64,000 nt of DNA, from the NCBI GenBank assembly GCA_019744975.1, contig JAIETP010000006.1:62001-126000 (forward strand), written 5' to 3'. Below the pieces are notes generated by a model. The model was given only the letters and a program-made list of their open reading frames with translations, did not search any database and was not told the DNA's origin. The translations under genes were made by a program, and so were the position numbers. This DNA comes from Burkholderiales bacterium. Lineage in GTDB: Bacteria > Pseudomonadota > Gammaproteobacteria > Burkholderiales > SG8-41. How positions within the stretch are numbered: position 1 is the stretch's first letter; every line of letters begins with the position of its first letter. This document shows positions 1-8,749 of the stretch, piece by piece.

Positions 1-865
1 CAGCCGTAACGGGGCCACTGCACGCGCGCTGGCCGAACGTTATGGCGCCGCATTTGCCAGCACCGACACCGACGAAGCGCTGGCCAATCCTGACATCGAC
101 CTCGTATTCATTTCGACACGACATCATCTGCACGCAGCACTCGCGCTCAAAGCCCTCGTCGCCGGCAAACATGTGTTTGTCGAAAAACCCCTGGCACTGA
201 ACGCGGATGAACTTGAGGCCATCGAAGAATTTTTCCGCACCCATCCCGAAGCACCCCTGCTGATGACCGGTTTCAACCGGCGTTTTTCACCCGCATTGGT
301 GCGGGCCCGCGAAGTACTGGCTGCACGGCAAGGGCCGGCCATGCTGAATTACCGCGTCAATGCCGGATTTCTGCCGCCAGAACACTGGGTGCACGGCGAA
401 CAGGGTGGCGGCCGCAACATCGGCGAAGCCTGCCACATCTACGACGTCTGCAATTTCCTGATTGGTGGACACCCGCAGCAAATCCAGGCCCAAGCCGTCG
501 CGCCCGCTACCGCGCAATGGCGGCGTAACGACAACTTTGTCGCCACGCTCGGTTACCCCGATGGGTCCGTCTGCACGGTCACCTATTCCTCACTCGGTCA
601 CAATGATTACGCCAAAGAACGCATGGAAGTATTCGTCGATGGCATGGTGCTTGCACTCGACGATTACAAATCGCTGACTGTGACCGGCGCTCAAAACCGG
701 AACTGGACCAGCGCAGGGGCTGATAAAGGGCATACACAGGAACTGGCGGCGCTCGCGGACGGCATCCTGACCGGCCAGTGGCCGATTTCACTCGCCGACC
801 AGATCGCCGCCACCCGCACCAGTTTCACAGTAGAAACACTGTTGCAAGGAAACGATGCCCGCTAA
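1..865 (+). CDS. Gfo/Idh/MocA-family oxidoreductase, 5' end outside window
   Basis: The reading frame is open from base 2 to the TAA at 863-865 and gives 287 residues, so the start lies upstream of the window. The visible part covers the end of the NAD(P)-binding Rossmann fold and the whole C-terminal substrate domain: KHVFVEKPLALN, with the family's conserved EKP, then GFNRRFSP and GGGRNIGEACH. It closely matches the C-terminal half of the next gene, even at DNA level around the EKP motif, so it may be the end of a second bi-domain oxidoreductase. The family oxidises or reduces sugar hydroxyls, usually on nucleotide sugars. The position at the head of a glycan locus suggests a sugar-precursor or glycan-modifying role; the substrate is unknown. 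Confidence 0.88.
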   Translation, partial: SRNGATARALAERYGAAFASTDTDEALANPDIDLVFISTRHHLHAALALKALVAGKHVFVEKPLALNADELEAIEEFFRTHPEAPLLMTGFNRRFSPALVRAREVLAARQGPAMLNYRVNAGFLPPEHWVHGEQGGGRNIGEACHIYDVCNFLIGGHPQQIQAQAVAPATAQWRRNDNFVATLGYPDGSVCTVTYSSLGHNDYAKERMEVFVDGMVLALDDYKSLTVTGAQNRNWTSAGADKGHTQELAALADGILTGQWPISLADQIAATRTSFTVETLLQGNDAR

Positions 866-882
866 CCCGCCCAAAGCCAGTC

Positions 883-3138
883 ATGCGCCAGATCCTGCTC
901 AATAGTCAGGGCGCCATTGTTGCGCGCATGCCGCGGCCTGCTGTCGCTGCCGGCGAAGTACTTGTCCGCACCCATTATTCCCTGATCAGCAACGGGACTG
1001 AACTGGCCTCGCTGCGGCCCGGCCCGGCGACCGATGAAGCGCCGGCCCCTTCACTGCCACAGGTCGCCGCCACTTATCTTGGCAAGGCCATCCGCAATCC
1101 GCGCAAGGCCGCGCAGCGCCTAGCCGGCATTGCGCGGCGCACACTCGCCCAGGCAATTCCGCAGCAACCAACCTCGACACCCGCCGAATCCGGACTCCCG
1201 CTCCAATCCGAACTCGACGACCAGGGCTGGAACGTCGGGTACTCCCTCGCCGGCGAAGTTATTGCCTTAGGGGCGGGCATCACCGATCTCGCTGCAGGAG
1301 ACCTGGTAGCCTGCGCCGGTGCCGGCAAAGCCAATCACGCCGATTACGTCAGCGTACCGCGCAATCTCGTATGTCGTGTTCCCCAGGGCTGCGACCTGAA
1401 ACTGGCCGCCACCACAACCGTTGGTACCATCGCATTGCAGGGCGTGCGCCGTGCCGCGCCTCTGCTCGGTGAAACCGTGTGTGTTATCGGCCTCGGTCTG
1501 ATCGGACAAATCACCGCACAACTGCTGCACGCTAACGGCGTAAAAGTACTGGGGCTTGATCTCGACCCGCAACGCGTCGCCAAGGCACTGGCCCTGGGAA
1601 TGCATGCCGGCGCATCCACAACCGGCGAATACCAGCTCCTGGTGCGTGACCTCAGCGGCGGCCGGGGCGCAGACCGGGTGCTGATCACCGCTGCCGCAAA
1701 ATCCGATGCTGTCATCAACCTCGCGATGGAAGTGGTGCGCGCAAAAGGCCGGGTGGTGATCGTCGGCGATGTCGGACTCAACGTGAAACGCGACATTTTC
1801 TACCGCAAGGAAATCGACCTGCTGATGAGCACGTCATACGGCCCCGGCCGTTATGACCGCGGATATGAAGAAGAAGGCCGGGATTATCCTTTTGCGCACG
1901 TGCGCTGGACGCTGAACCGCAACATGCAGGCCTATCTGGACCTGATCGCGGCAGGTCGCATCGACATCGCCGCCCTGATTGAACGCATCATCCCCGTCGC
2001 AGAAGCCCCCGCTGCATACCGGGAGCTGGCAGGCAGCGACGCAGCGACGATGCCGATGGGCGTACTGCTGCAATACCCCGACGATACCCGCCCGCTACCC
2101 GAAGCCCCGGACGCAACCCGCATACATGTCCGCGGCCATCGCAAGCCGGCGGGCAGCGCAATCCGTTACGCCCTCGTCGGTGCCGGCGCTTTCGGCACCG
2201 CGATGCTGGTGCCGCAAATGGCCAAGCGCAAGGATCTGTTCTTCCTTGGCGGCATTGTCAGCCGCAATACGACTACTGCGGGTAATTTCGCACGACAGAA
2301 CCAGATAGAAGTCCTGACCACTGAACTCGACGACGTCCTCAAAGATCCCGCGTTCGACCTCGTCGTCATCGCAACGCGACACCACGAACACGCCGATCAG
2401 GTGCTGCGTTGCCTGCAGGCCGGCAAACACGTGTTTGTGGAAAAACCCCTGGCACTGAACTGGGACGAACTGGATCGCATCACTGCCTGCTACGAGGCCT
2501 TGCCGGAGAAACCGCTACTGATGGTTGGCTTTAATCGGCGCTTCTCCCCTGCAGTGCAAGCCCTGCGCACCGCCCTTGCGGCACGACGCTCGCCATTGAT
2601 CATGAATTACAGGCTCAACGGCGGCTACATTCCGCTCGACAGCTGGATACAAGGCACACAGGGCGGTGGCCGCAACATCGGCGAAGCCTGCCACATGTAC
2701 GATGTGTTCCGCAGCCTCTCCGGTGCACCGGCGGTGTCCGTGAATGCCGAAGCCATCGACCCGCGCGACCTGCCGTACCTGCGCAATGACAATTTCTGCG
2801 CCACCATCCGTTACGCTGACGGCAGCATCGGCAACCTCGTCTACACCGCGCTCGGCCCGAAAACCGGTCTGCCCAAAGAACGGCTGGAAGTTTTCTGCGA
2901 CGGCGAAGCCTATGTGCTGGACGACTACCGTAGCCTGATGCGCGCCAGCGATACACAGCTTCTTTGGCAAGACAATAACGTCGATAAAGGTCACTTTGAA
3001 GAATTGTCGCAATTTGGAAAGGCGCTCACCGAGGGTCATGACAGCCCTGTTTCGTTCCCGGAACTGATTGAAACATCGGCGCTCGCGTTGCACATCGAGG
3101 ATTTGCTGCTGGGCAGAACTGCAGAAGATGCATCATGA
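883..3138 (+). CDS. bi-domain oxidoreductase (zinc-type MDR dehydrogenase fused to Gfo/Idh/MocA)
   Basis: This 751-residue protein joins two oxidoreductase folds. Residues about 1-400 resemble medium-chain alcohol dehydrogenases, with a nucleotide-binding CVIGLGLIGQ stretch near residue 200. Residues about 425-750 form a Gfo/Idh/MocA unit with ALVGAGAFG near 428 and HVFVEKPLALN near 520. The frame is open further upstream, to 778, but the ATG at 883 lies just after the preceding stop and begins a typical MDR N-terminus (MRQILLNSQG). Such fusions recur in polysaccharide loci beside heparinase II/III-family genes, as here. A linked two-step redox change on a sugar is a reasonable guess, but no substrate can be read from the sequence. 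The end overlaps the next gene as ATGA. Confidence 0.88.
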   Translation: MRQILLNSQGAIVARMPRPAVAAGEVLVRTHYSLISNGTELASLRPGPATDEAPAPSLPQVAATYLGKAIRNPRKAAQRLAGIARRTLAQAIPQQPTSTPAESGLPLQSELDDQGWNVGYSLAGEVIALGAGITDLAAGDLVACAGAGKANHADYVSVPRNLVCRVPQGCDLKLAATTTVGTIALQGVRRAAPLLGETVCVIGLGLIGQITAQLLHANGVKVLGLDLDPQRVAKALALGMHAGASTTGEYQLLVRDLSGGRGADRVLITAAAKSDAVINLAMEVVRAKGRVVIVGDVGLNVKRDIFYRKEIDLLMSTSYGPGRYDRGYEEEGRDYPFAHVRWTLNRNMQAYLDLIAAGRIDIAALIERIIPVAEAPAAYRELAGSDAATMPMGVLLQYPDDTRPLPEAPDATRIHVRGHRKPAGSAIRYALVGAGAFGTAMLVPQMAKRKDLFFLGGIVSRNTTTAGNFARQNQIEVLTTELDDVLKDPAFDLVVIATRHHEHADQVLRCLQAGKHVFVEKPLALNWDELDRITACYEALPEKPLLMVGFNRRFSPAVQALRTALAARRSPLIMNYRLNGGYIPLDSWIQGTQGGGRNIGEACHMYDVFRSLSGAPAVSVNAEAIDPRDLPYLRNDNFCATIRYADGSIGNLVYTALGPKTGLPKERLEVFCDGEAYVLDDYRSLMRASDTQLLWQDNNVDKGHFEELSQFGKALTEGHDSPVSFPELIETSALALHIEDLLLGRTAEDAS

Positions 3139-5024
3139 GCAATCACTACCTATATGCGCCAGCCAACAGCAGTGAATGGGGAGAAATCCATGACCCTATG
3201 CTTGCCGCCTGCTCCGAGCGGCATCGCCTGAAACTTGCACCGGCGAACTATCGAAAAATCAGCACTGCTGAGCTCGCACTGTCGGAATCTGCGGGGATCG
3301 TTCTGGAAATGATTTATGGCTGGCCCAACCGCACACACCTGCGGCTGGCCAGCCAGTCTTTACGGCTCGGACGGCAGGCGTTTTTTTATTGGCCCCGCGA
3401 AGAAGCCGTCGAACATATCGACGACGAAAAACTGGCGAGCTATTGGCGCCTATGGCTATTGGTTCAGTTAACGCATTTGCCTTCGCACTACAAAAGCCTG
3501 CTTAAAAATTTTTTAAGGGAAAAAATTCCCGCCCCGATAAAAAGCAGATTGCGCCCTTATTATTATCTGGCACGCACCTTCCCCCGCCGCGTCCTCACTG
3601 AGCGGAGGATTACTGCAGATATGCTCATTCCGGGTTATCTCGAGCGTCGCACCACCAGAACTTGTAACGAAGATCTGAGCCGATTGCTTGCAAATGCACA
3701 ACCGGTACCCATGCGACTTGACCACATGCCTGCGGTCGATTCACGCATCAAAGGCACCGGCGCATATTTACGCACTGATTTCTGGGCAAAAATCAACTCT
3801 GGCGGCAGTTATGGTCACACCTGCTTTGTCGCCAAAGAACTTGCCGCGCTCACTGAACGCCTGATTTGCCACATGCCGCATCGTTACACTTTGCTCGATA
3901 ACTTTGGCATACAACAGACTGTACTACCGCCACCAGGATCGCAGGGCAACGAGCTCACCATTCTCCAGGGCGGCAATCACTATCATTCACAACTGGCTCC
4001 GCTAATGGCAAAAGAACGGCCGGTCTACATCTACGAGCGCCTTTGTCTGGGCAACTATGCCGGGGCCAGGCTGAGCCAGGAATTCAGCATTCCTTACATC
4101 GTGGAGTACAACGGCTCTGAAATTTCGATAATGCGGTCGTTCACCGGTAACGGTTATGCTCACGAAGATATTTATCTGCTGGCAGAAGCTACTGCATTCC
4201 GGCAAGCGACCGTGATATCAGTAATCTCCGATGCCGTCAGGGACGATGTATTGAAGCGCGGGATTGACCCGCGAAAAATCCTCGTGAACCCCAATGGCGC
4301 GGATCTGGATACCTATAAACCTGCAAACCCGAAAGACAAAAATGCCCTGCGCCGGAAGCTGGGATTTACCAACGAAGATCGCGTTATCGCTTTTACCGGA
4401 ACCTTTGGCGGATGGCATGGCATTGATGTGCTAGCCGAAGCCATTCCAGCTATCTGCCAACAGGCTCCGGAAGCGCGATTCCTCCTGATCGGCGATGGCC
4501 ACTACAAACACCTGGTGGATAGCCAGGTTCGGCAACACGGGCTGGAAGGTCGTGTGCATTGCACCGGCCGCGTTCCCCAGGAAGAAGGAGCGCTATTGCT
4601 CGGAGCAGCCGATATTTTTGTATCTCCCCATAGTCGCCACATGGTTGACAGCCGCTTTTTCGGATCCCCAACCAAACTTTTTGAGTACATGGCCATGGGC
4701 GGGGGCATTGTCGCCAGCGATCTGGAGCAAATCGGGGAAGTGTTATCTCCGGCATTACATGCTGATGCACTGCCGTGCGATGCATCCGGGATCCGTGACG
4801 AAAGGGCCGTGTTATGCAAACCCGGTGCGCTGGATGAGTTCGTTACAGCCACCCTGTTCCTGGTTCGACATCCGGATATTTCGGAGACCCTCGGAAAAAA
4901 CGCGCGCAATGCCGCTGAATCCGAATACTCCTGGACCAATCATGTAGAGCGCCTCTGGTCTTTTATCCGGGAGCATAACAATCAAAACTCAGCCAGTGAC
5001 AAGCCAACGGTATTGCAAGTCTGA
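3135..5024 (+). CDS. GT4-type glycosyltransferase with long N-terminal extension
   Basis: The protein has 629 residues. The C-terminal half, from about residue 290, is a GT-B glycosyltransferase of family 4: ILVNPNGADLDTYKP, FTGTFGGWHGIDVLAEAIP, and the donor-site region SPTKLFEYMAMGGGIVASD. It should transfer a sugar from a nucleotide-sugar donor to the growing glycan on the cytoplasmic side of the membrane. The first 200 or so residues match nothing I recognise and have a more AT-rich codon use than the flanking genes, so they may be an added or replaced domain. Usual GT4 enzymes are 350-420 residues long. The start overlaps the preceding stop (ATGA), which suggests translational coupling. 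Confidence 0.85.
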   Translation: MSNHYLYAPANSSEWGEIHDPMLAACSERHRLKLAPANYRKISTAELALSESAGIVLEMIYGWPNRTHLRLASQSLRLGRQAFFYWPREEAVEHIDDEKLASYWRLWLLVQLTHLPSHYKSLLKNFLREKIPAPIKSRLRPYYYLARTFPRRVLTERRITADMLIPGYLERRTTRTCNEDLSRLLANAQPVPMRLDHMPAVDSRIKGTGAYLRTDFWAKINSGGSYGHTCFVAKELAALTERLICHMPHRYTLLDNFGIQQTVLPPPGSQGNELTILQGGNHYHSQLAPLMAKERPVYIYERLCLGNYAGARLSQEFSIPYIVEYNGSEISIMRSFTGNGYAHEDIYLLAEATAFRQATVISVISDAVRDDVLKRGIDPRKILVNPNGADLDTYKPANPKDKNALRRKLGFTNEDRVIAFTGTFGGWHGIDVLAEAIPAICQQAPEARFLLIGDGHYKHLVDSQVRQHGLEGRVHCTGRVPQEEGALLLGAADIFVSPHSRHMVDSRFFGSPTKLFEYMAMGGGIVASDLEQIGEVLSPALHADALPCDASGIRDERAVLCKPGALDEFVTATLFLVRHPDISETLGKNARNAAESEYSWTNHVERLWSFIREHNNQNSASDKPTVLQV

Positions 5025-5025
5025 A

Positions 5026-5853
5026 ATGTGCTCACCCCTTCGCGAAATCGAGACCAGCGACCCTTACAAGGATGAGATACAGAAGCAATGGAATAGCAAT
5101 CCTTGCGGATCCCATTACGTTAAGGACGTCCCTGCTCATACCCTGGAGTGGTTTATTGAAGCTGAGCGCTACCGCTACGACGTATACGGACCATGGCTGA
5201 AGGAAACCATGGAATTCGCCAAACATGCCGGCGAACAAGTGCTTGAAATCGGCGGCGGCATGGGAACGGATTTATGCCAGTTCGCCCGCCACGGCGCATA
5301 CACAACCGATATTGACCTGTCCGCCGGGCATCTTGCACTGGCACAGGAAAACTTCAAGTTGCGGAGCCTCGACGGTAAATTCGTGCATCACGATGCTGAA
5401 AACCTGCCATTCGCAGACGCCACATTTGATCTGGTCTATAGCGTAGGTGTCATTCATCACACACCGAACACCAAAATGGTCATTGACGAAGTCTTTCGCG
5501 TACTCAAGCCGGGCGGCAAGGTAATTGCCGTGGTGTATGCGGAAAACTCCCTGCATTACTGGCGCAACCTGGTTTATGACCTCGGTCTGAAACAGAATTT
5601 GCTGGCGACTTGTTCAATCGGCGAAATCATGTCGCGTCATGTCGAAATTACCGAGAACAATGCCAAACCCCTGGTCAAGGTTTATACCAAACCCAGACTT
5701 TCAAAGTTATTCCGTGAATTCAATAATGTAAATATTCTTCAACGCCATATGACACGGGCAGAAGTTCCAGGCGTTCTGCGCTGGCTGCCTCTGACATGGC
5801 TGGGCCGGTTGATGGGCTGGTACCTGATCGTCAAAGCCTGCAAGCCAAACTGA
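5026..5853 (+). CDS. class I SAM-dependent methyltransferase
   Basis: The 275-residue product has the SAM-binding motif I (VLEIGGGMGTDL), the acidic end of strand 2 (TDIDLS) and a motif region with YSVGVIHHTPN and FRVLKPGGK. These are typical of Methyltransf_11-type enzymes that methylate small molecules or sugars. The ATG at 5026 follows the previous stop by one base. A GTG at 4996 would add ten residues and overlap the previous gene. The enzyme resembles the products at 12597 and 18520, including the YAENSLHYWRN segment and an N-terminal WNSNPCG element like the WEQGPCG of the latter. It probably puts an O- or N-methyl group on a sugar of the glycan; position and acceptor are unknown. Confidence 0.87.
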   Translation: MCSPLREIETSDPYKDEIQKQWNSNPCGSHYVKDVPAHTLEWFIEAERYRYDVYGPWLKETMEFAKHAGEQVLEIGGGMGTDLCQFARHGAYTTDIDLSAGHLALAQENFKLRSLDGKFVHHDAENLPFADATFDLVYSVGVIHHTPNTKMVIDEVFRVLKPGGKVIAVVYAENSLHYWRNLVYDLGLKQNLLATCSIGEIMSRHVEITENNAKPLVKVYTKPRLSKLFREFNNVNILQRHMTRAEVPGVLRWLPLTWLGRLMGWYLIVKACKPN

Positions 5854-5857
5854 CGTG

Positions 5858-7927
5858 ATGCGATTACTACTTTCGCGGCTGAAAGCCGCTTTGCGCCCGC
5901 GACAAAATTTACCTCCCAGGCTCCCCCCGACCACGCTGGCACTGCAGCTTCAGACTGAGGCTACCGAGACTAAAGACTGGATTACATCTCTGCGCAGCAC
6001 GAACCGGTTGTATGGCGATCCATCGGACGAAACAATAACCATGCTGCGCACACACATGCCGCAAGCCGTGGTCGCCACACTTGCCGCAGCAACTGAAATC
6101 CTGCACCACCGGTTCAACCTGCTTGGCAGCGGCCCCTATGTCCCGATCGATCCTGACCGCCCCGGACACAAGGGATACACCCCGATTGACTGGTATCAGG
6201 ACCCGGTTTCGGGATTGCGTTTTCCCAGAGGCATCCCGCACACCGAGTGGGACTTGCTCAAAATGCGCCCCGGCAATGCAGACGTCAAACTTCCCTGGGA
6301 ACTCGCGCGCTGCCAGCACTGGCCTGTCCTGGGCCAAGCATGGCGGATCACCAACGATAGCCGCCACGCACTGGAAATGCTGCGGCAACTGGAAGACTTC
6401 ATGGAGGCCAACCCGGTGGGAATCGGGATCAACTGGACCTGCACCATGGATGTGGCCTTGCGCGCACTCAACTGGGCGCTGGGTCTGGCACTAATCCGCA
6501 AATGCCCCGATGTGGACAACAGCGCCCTGACTGCTGCCTACAGTCACCTGTTTGACCATGGCACCTTCATCTACGACAACCTCGAAAACAAATACGAGGT
6601 CACCAGCAACCACTTCCTGAGCAACGTGGTCGGCCTGTATTACCTCTCGGGGGTGTTCCATGATCTACCCGAAGCTGCCGTCTGGAACACCTTCTGTCGC
6701 GATGCACTGGAGCACGAGATACAGGTTCAGGTGCTGAGTGACGGCGCAGATTACGAATCATCGATTCCATATCACCGCTTGGTCACTGAACTGTTCCTCG
6801 GCGCAGCGCGCCTTGCGGATTTCCGCCAACAACCCTTGTCCGATGACTATCGCCAGCGCCTGAAAACCATGGTCAGCTACATGGCCGCAGTACTGCGGCC
6901 TGACGGCCTGATGCCACAGGTCGGCGACGCCGACGACGGCCGGCTGCACATCTTCTCCCGCTACGGCACATGGATTCCCCAGGACCCGCGCCACCTGTTC
7001 GGTCCCGCCGCACTGACGCTCGGCGAACCGGCTTGGCTGAAACACGCGGGCCCCGATGGCGCCTGGGAGTCTGCCTGGTGGGGTTTCGATATCACCGGTG
7101 TTTCGTTTGCGGACAACGAATTGCCGGACCATGCCGGTCTTTTCCCCGAAGCGGGCATTGCCGTATCGCGCCACAACGGGGAATATCTGCTGATCAGCAA
7201 TGGCATGGTTGGCACCAAGGGATTCGGCAACCACAAACACAACGATCAACTCGGTTTCGAGCTGCATCTTGATGGCAACCCATTGATCGTTGACCCTGGC
7301 AGCTATGTCTACACCTCCGACCCCGAGGCCCGTAATCTGTTTCGCGGCACCCGGTACCACAACACGCTGTCGATCGACGGCGAAGAACAGAATGAATTGC
7401 GTCCGGACTGGTTGTTCCGGCTGTTTGAAACTGCGCATGCCGAACACCGCCATTTTCATGCTGACGAAACTGCTGTCGATTATCACGGCAGGCATATTGG
7501 TTACGAGCGCCTGCCCAATGGCAAAGTCGCACACGAACGGCGATTCCGCCTGTTGCACGGACTACGCATGCTGATCATCAGCGACCTGATCGATGCAAGC
7601 GGAACCCATGATTTATGCTGGCATTTCCATCTTGCGCCGGGTATAACTGCCGGCATTCCGCAAGCGGGATTCTGCCAAATCGAAACCATGGCCCAGCGTT
7701 ACATTCTTGCATCCCTCGACGGACTCGAAACACAATTCAGCGAGGCTTGGTATTCGCCTGCTTACGGCGTGCGCATGCCGTGCCGCGCACTCGATTTCAG
7801 GCATCGAAATCCCGATGCCGGCCGATCACAATGGGGCTTCGCCATTGCACCAGAAGCCAACTTCGAACTACGGGCCGCCAAGGCCGCGCATGCCGAACTG
7901 GTAACCGGCGCCTCAACCATCCACTGA
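5858..7927 (+). CDS. heparinase II/III-family protein
   Basis: The product has 689 residues. An alpha-helical N-terminal half (KLPWELARCQHWP near residue 145, later SNHFLSNVVGLYYLSG) is followed from about residue 430 by the beta-rich heparinase II/III C-terminal domain, with GNHKHNDQLGFELHLDG and PGSYVYTSDPEARN. Characterised members are polysaccharide lyases for heparin-like or alginate-like glycans. I see no signal peptide, so action in the cytoplasm or on an exported chain by another route must be considered. The GTG at 5855 precedes the chosen ATG by one codon. Within an export locus it may trim, proofread or epimerise uronate-containing chains. A paralogue lies at 24105. Confidence 0.85.
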   Translation: MRLLLSRLKAALRPRQNLPPRLPPTTLALQLQTEATETKDWITSLRSTNRLYGDPSDETITMLRTHMPQAVVATLAAATEILHHRFNLLGSGPYVPIDPDRPGHKGYTPIDWYQDPVSGLRFPRGIPHTEWDLLKMRPGNADVKLPWELARCQHWPVLGQAWRITNDSRHALEMLRQLEDFMEANPVGIGINWTCTMDVALRALNWALGLALIRKCPDVDNSALTAAYSHLFDHGTFIYDNLENKYEVTSNHFLSNVVGLYYLSGVFHDLPEAAVWNTFCRDALEHEIQVQVLSDGADYESSIPYHRLVTELFLGAARLADFRQQPLSDDYRQRLKTMVSYMAAVLRPDGLMPQVGDADDGRLHIFSRYGTWIPQDPRHLFGPAALTLGEPAWLKHAGPDGAWESAWWGFDITGVSFADNELPDHAGLFPEAGIAVSRHNGEYLLISNGMVGTKGFGNHKHNDQLGFELHLDGNPLIVDPGSYVYTSDPEARNLFRGTRYHNTLSIDGEEQNELRPDWLFRLFETAHAEHRHFHADETAVDYHGRHIGYERLPNGKVAHERRFRLLHGLRMLIISDLIDASGTHDLCWHFHLAPGITAGIPQAGFCQIETMAQRYILASLDGLETQFSEAWYSPAYGVRMPCRALDFRHRNPDAGRSQWGFAIAPEANFELRAAKAAHAELVTGASTIH

Positions 7928-7933
7928 TGCCTT

Positions 7934-8749
7934 ATGGCGAACTCCCGATCCGAACTGTCCGCCATTGCCACTGCACGCATGATTCTGCGCCATCGCAGGA
8001 TATTGCTGTCGGTGACCCGCGTCGAACTCGCCAAACGATATTCAGGCTCCGCTTTCGGACTGGCGTGGGTATTTCTCTACCCAGCCCTGCTGCTGTCAAT
8101 TTACCTGTTCGTCTACCTCGTGATCTTCAAAATGCGGTTCCCGGGGTACAGCGAAATGGACTACACACTGTTCGTGTTCTGCGGCCTGATACCCTACATG
8201 GGGTTCATGGAATCGATGACCGTCGGGGCATTGTCCATCAAACAGAACGTGCACCTGATCCGCAACGTGATGCTGCCGATCGAACTGATCCCGGTGCGCG
8301 CAGTGGCTGTCGGGCTGGTCACCCAGAGCGTAGCGCTCGTCATCCTGTTCGGACTTGCCCTCACCAATAACTCACTGTCTGTCCACCTTCTTTGGCTGCC
8401 TGTGGTTATCCTGCTGCAAGCGCTTTTTTTGATCGGCCTCGTCCTGGTTGTGTCTGCACTGGCTGTAGCTCTGCCCGATGTCAGCTATTTCGTGAACCTC
8501 GGCGTGCTGTTCCTGATGTTCATTTCACCCATCGGATTCAAGCCGGACATGGTGCCCGCAGGTTTTGCACCACTGATTTATCTTAATCCGGTGCACTACA
8601 TGACGGACGCGTTCCGCTCGAGCATCCTGTCAAACCATGTCATCGACATTGCCAATCTCGGAATTTATGCATTGATCTGCATTTTTACTTTTGCACTGGG
8701 GACGGCATTTTTCAGGCGCTTCAAAGATGTATTAATGGATCATGAGTGA
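7934..8749 (+). CDS. ABC-2 type polysaccharide exporter permease (Wzm type)
   Basis: The 271-residue protein has about six hydrophobic segments and the ABC2_membrane layout. A cytoplasmic N-terminal helix (VTRVELAKRYSGSAFGLAW) is followed by a conserved region before the last helix (YLNPVHYMTDAFRSSIL). Such permeases pair with a Wzt ATPase to move an undecaprenyl-diphosphate-linked polysaccharide across the inner membrane. The ATPase gene follows at once and overlaps it by eight bases. The ATG at 7934 is the only sensible start. The pair shows that at least one glycan made here leaves by an ABC route rather than by flippase and polymerase. Confidence 0.92.
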   Translation: MANSRSELSAIATARMILRHRRILLSVTRVELAKRYSGSAFGLAWVFLYPALLLSIYLFVYLVIFKMRFPGYSEMDYTLFVFCGLIPYMGFMESMTVGALSIKQNVHLIRNVMLPIELIPVRAVAVGLVTQSVALVILFGLALTNNSLSVHLLWLPVVILLQALFLIGLVLVVSALAVALPDVSYFVNLGVLFLMFISPIGFKPDMVPAGFAPLIYLNPVHYMTDAFRSSILSNHVIDIANLGIYALICIFTFALGTAFFRRFKDVLMDHE

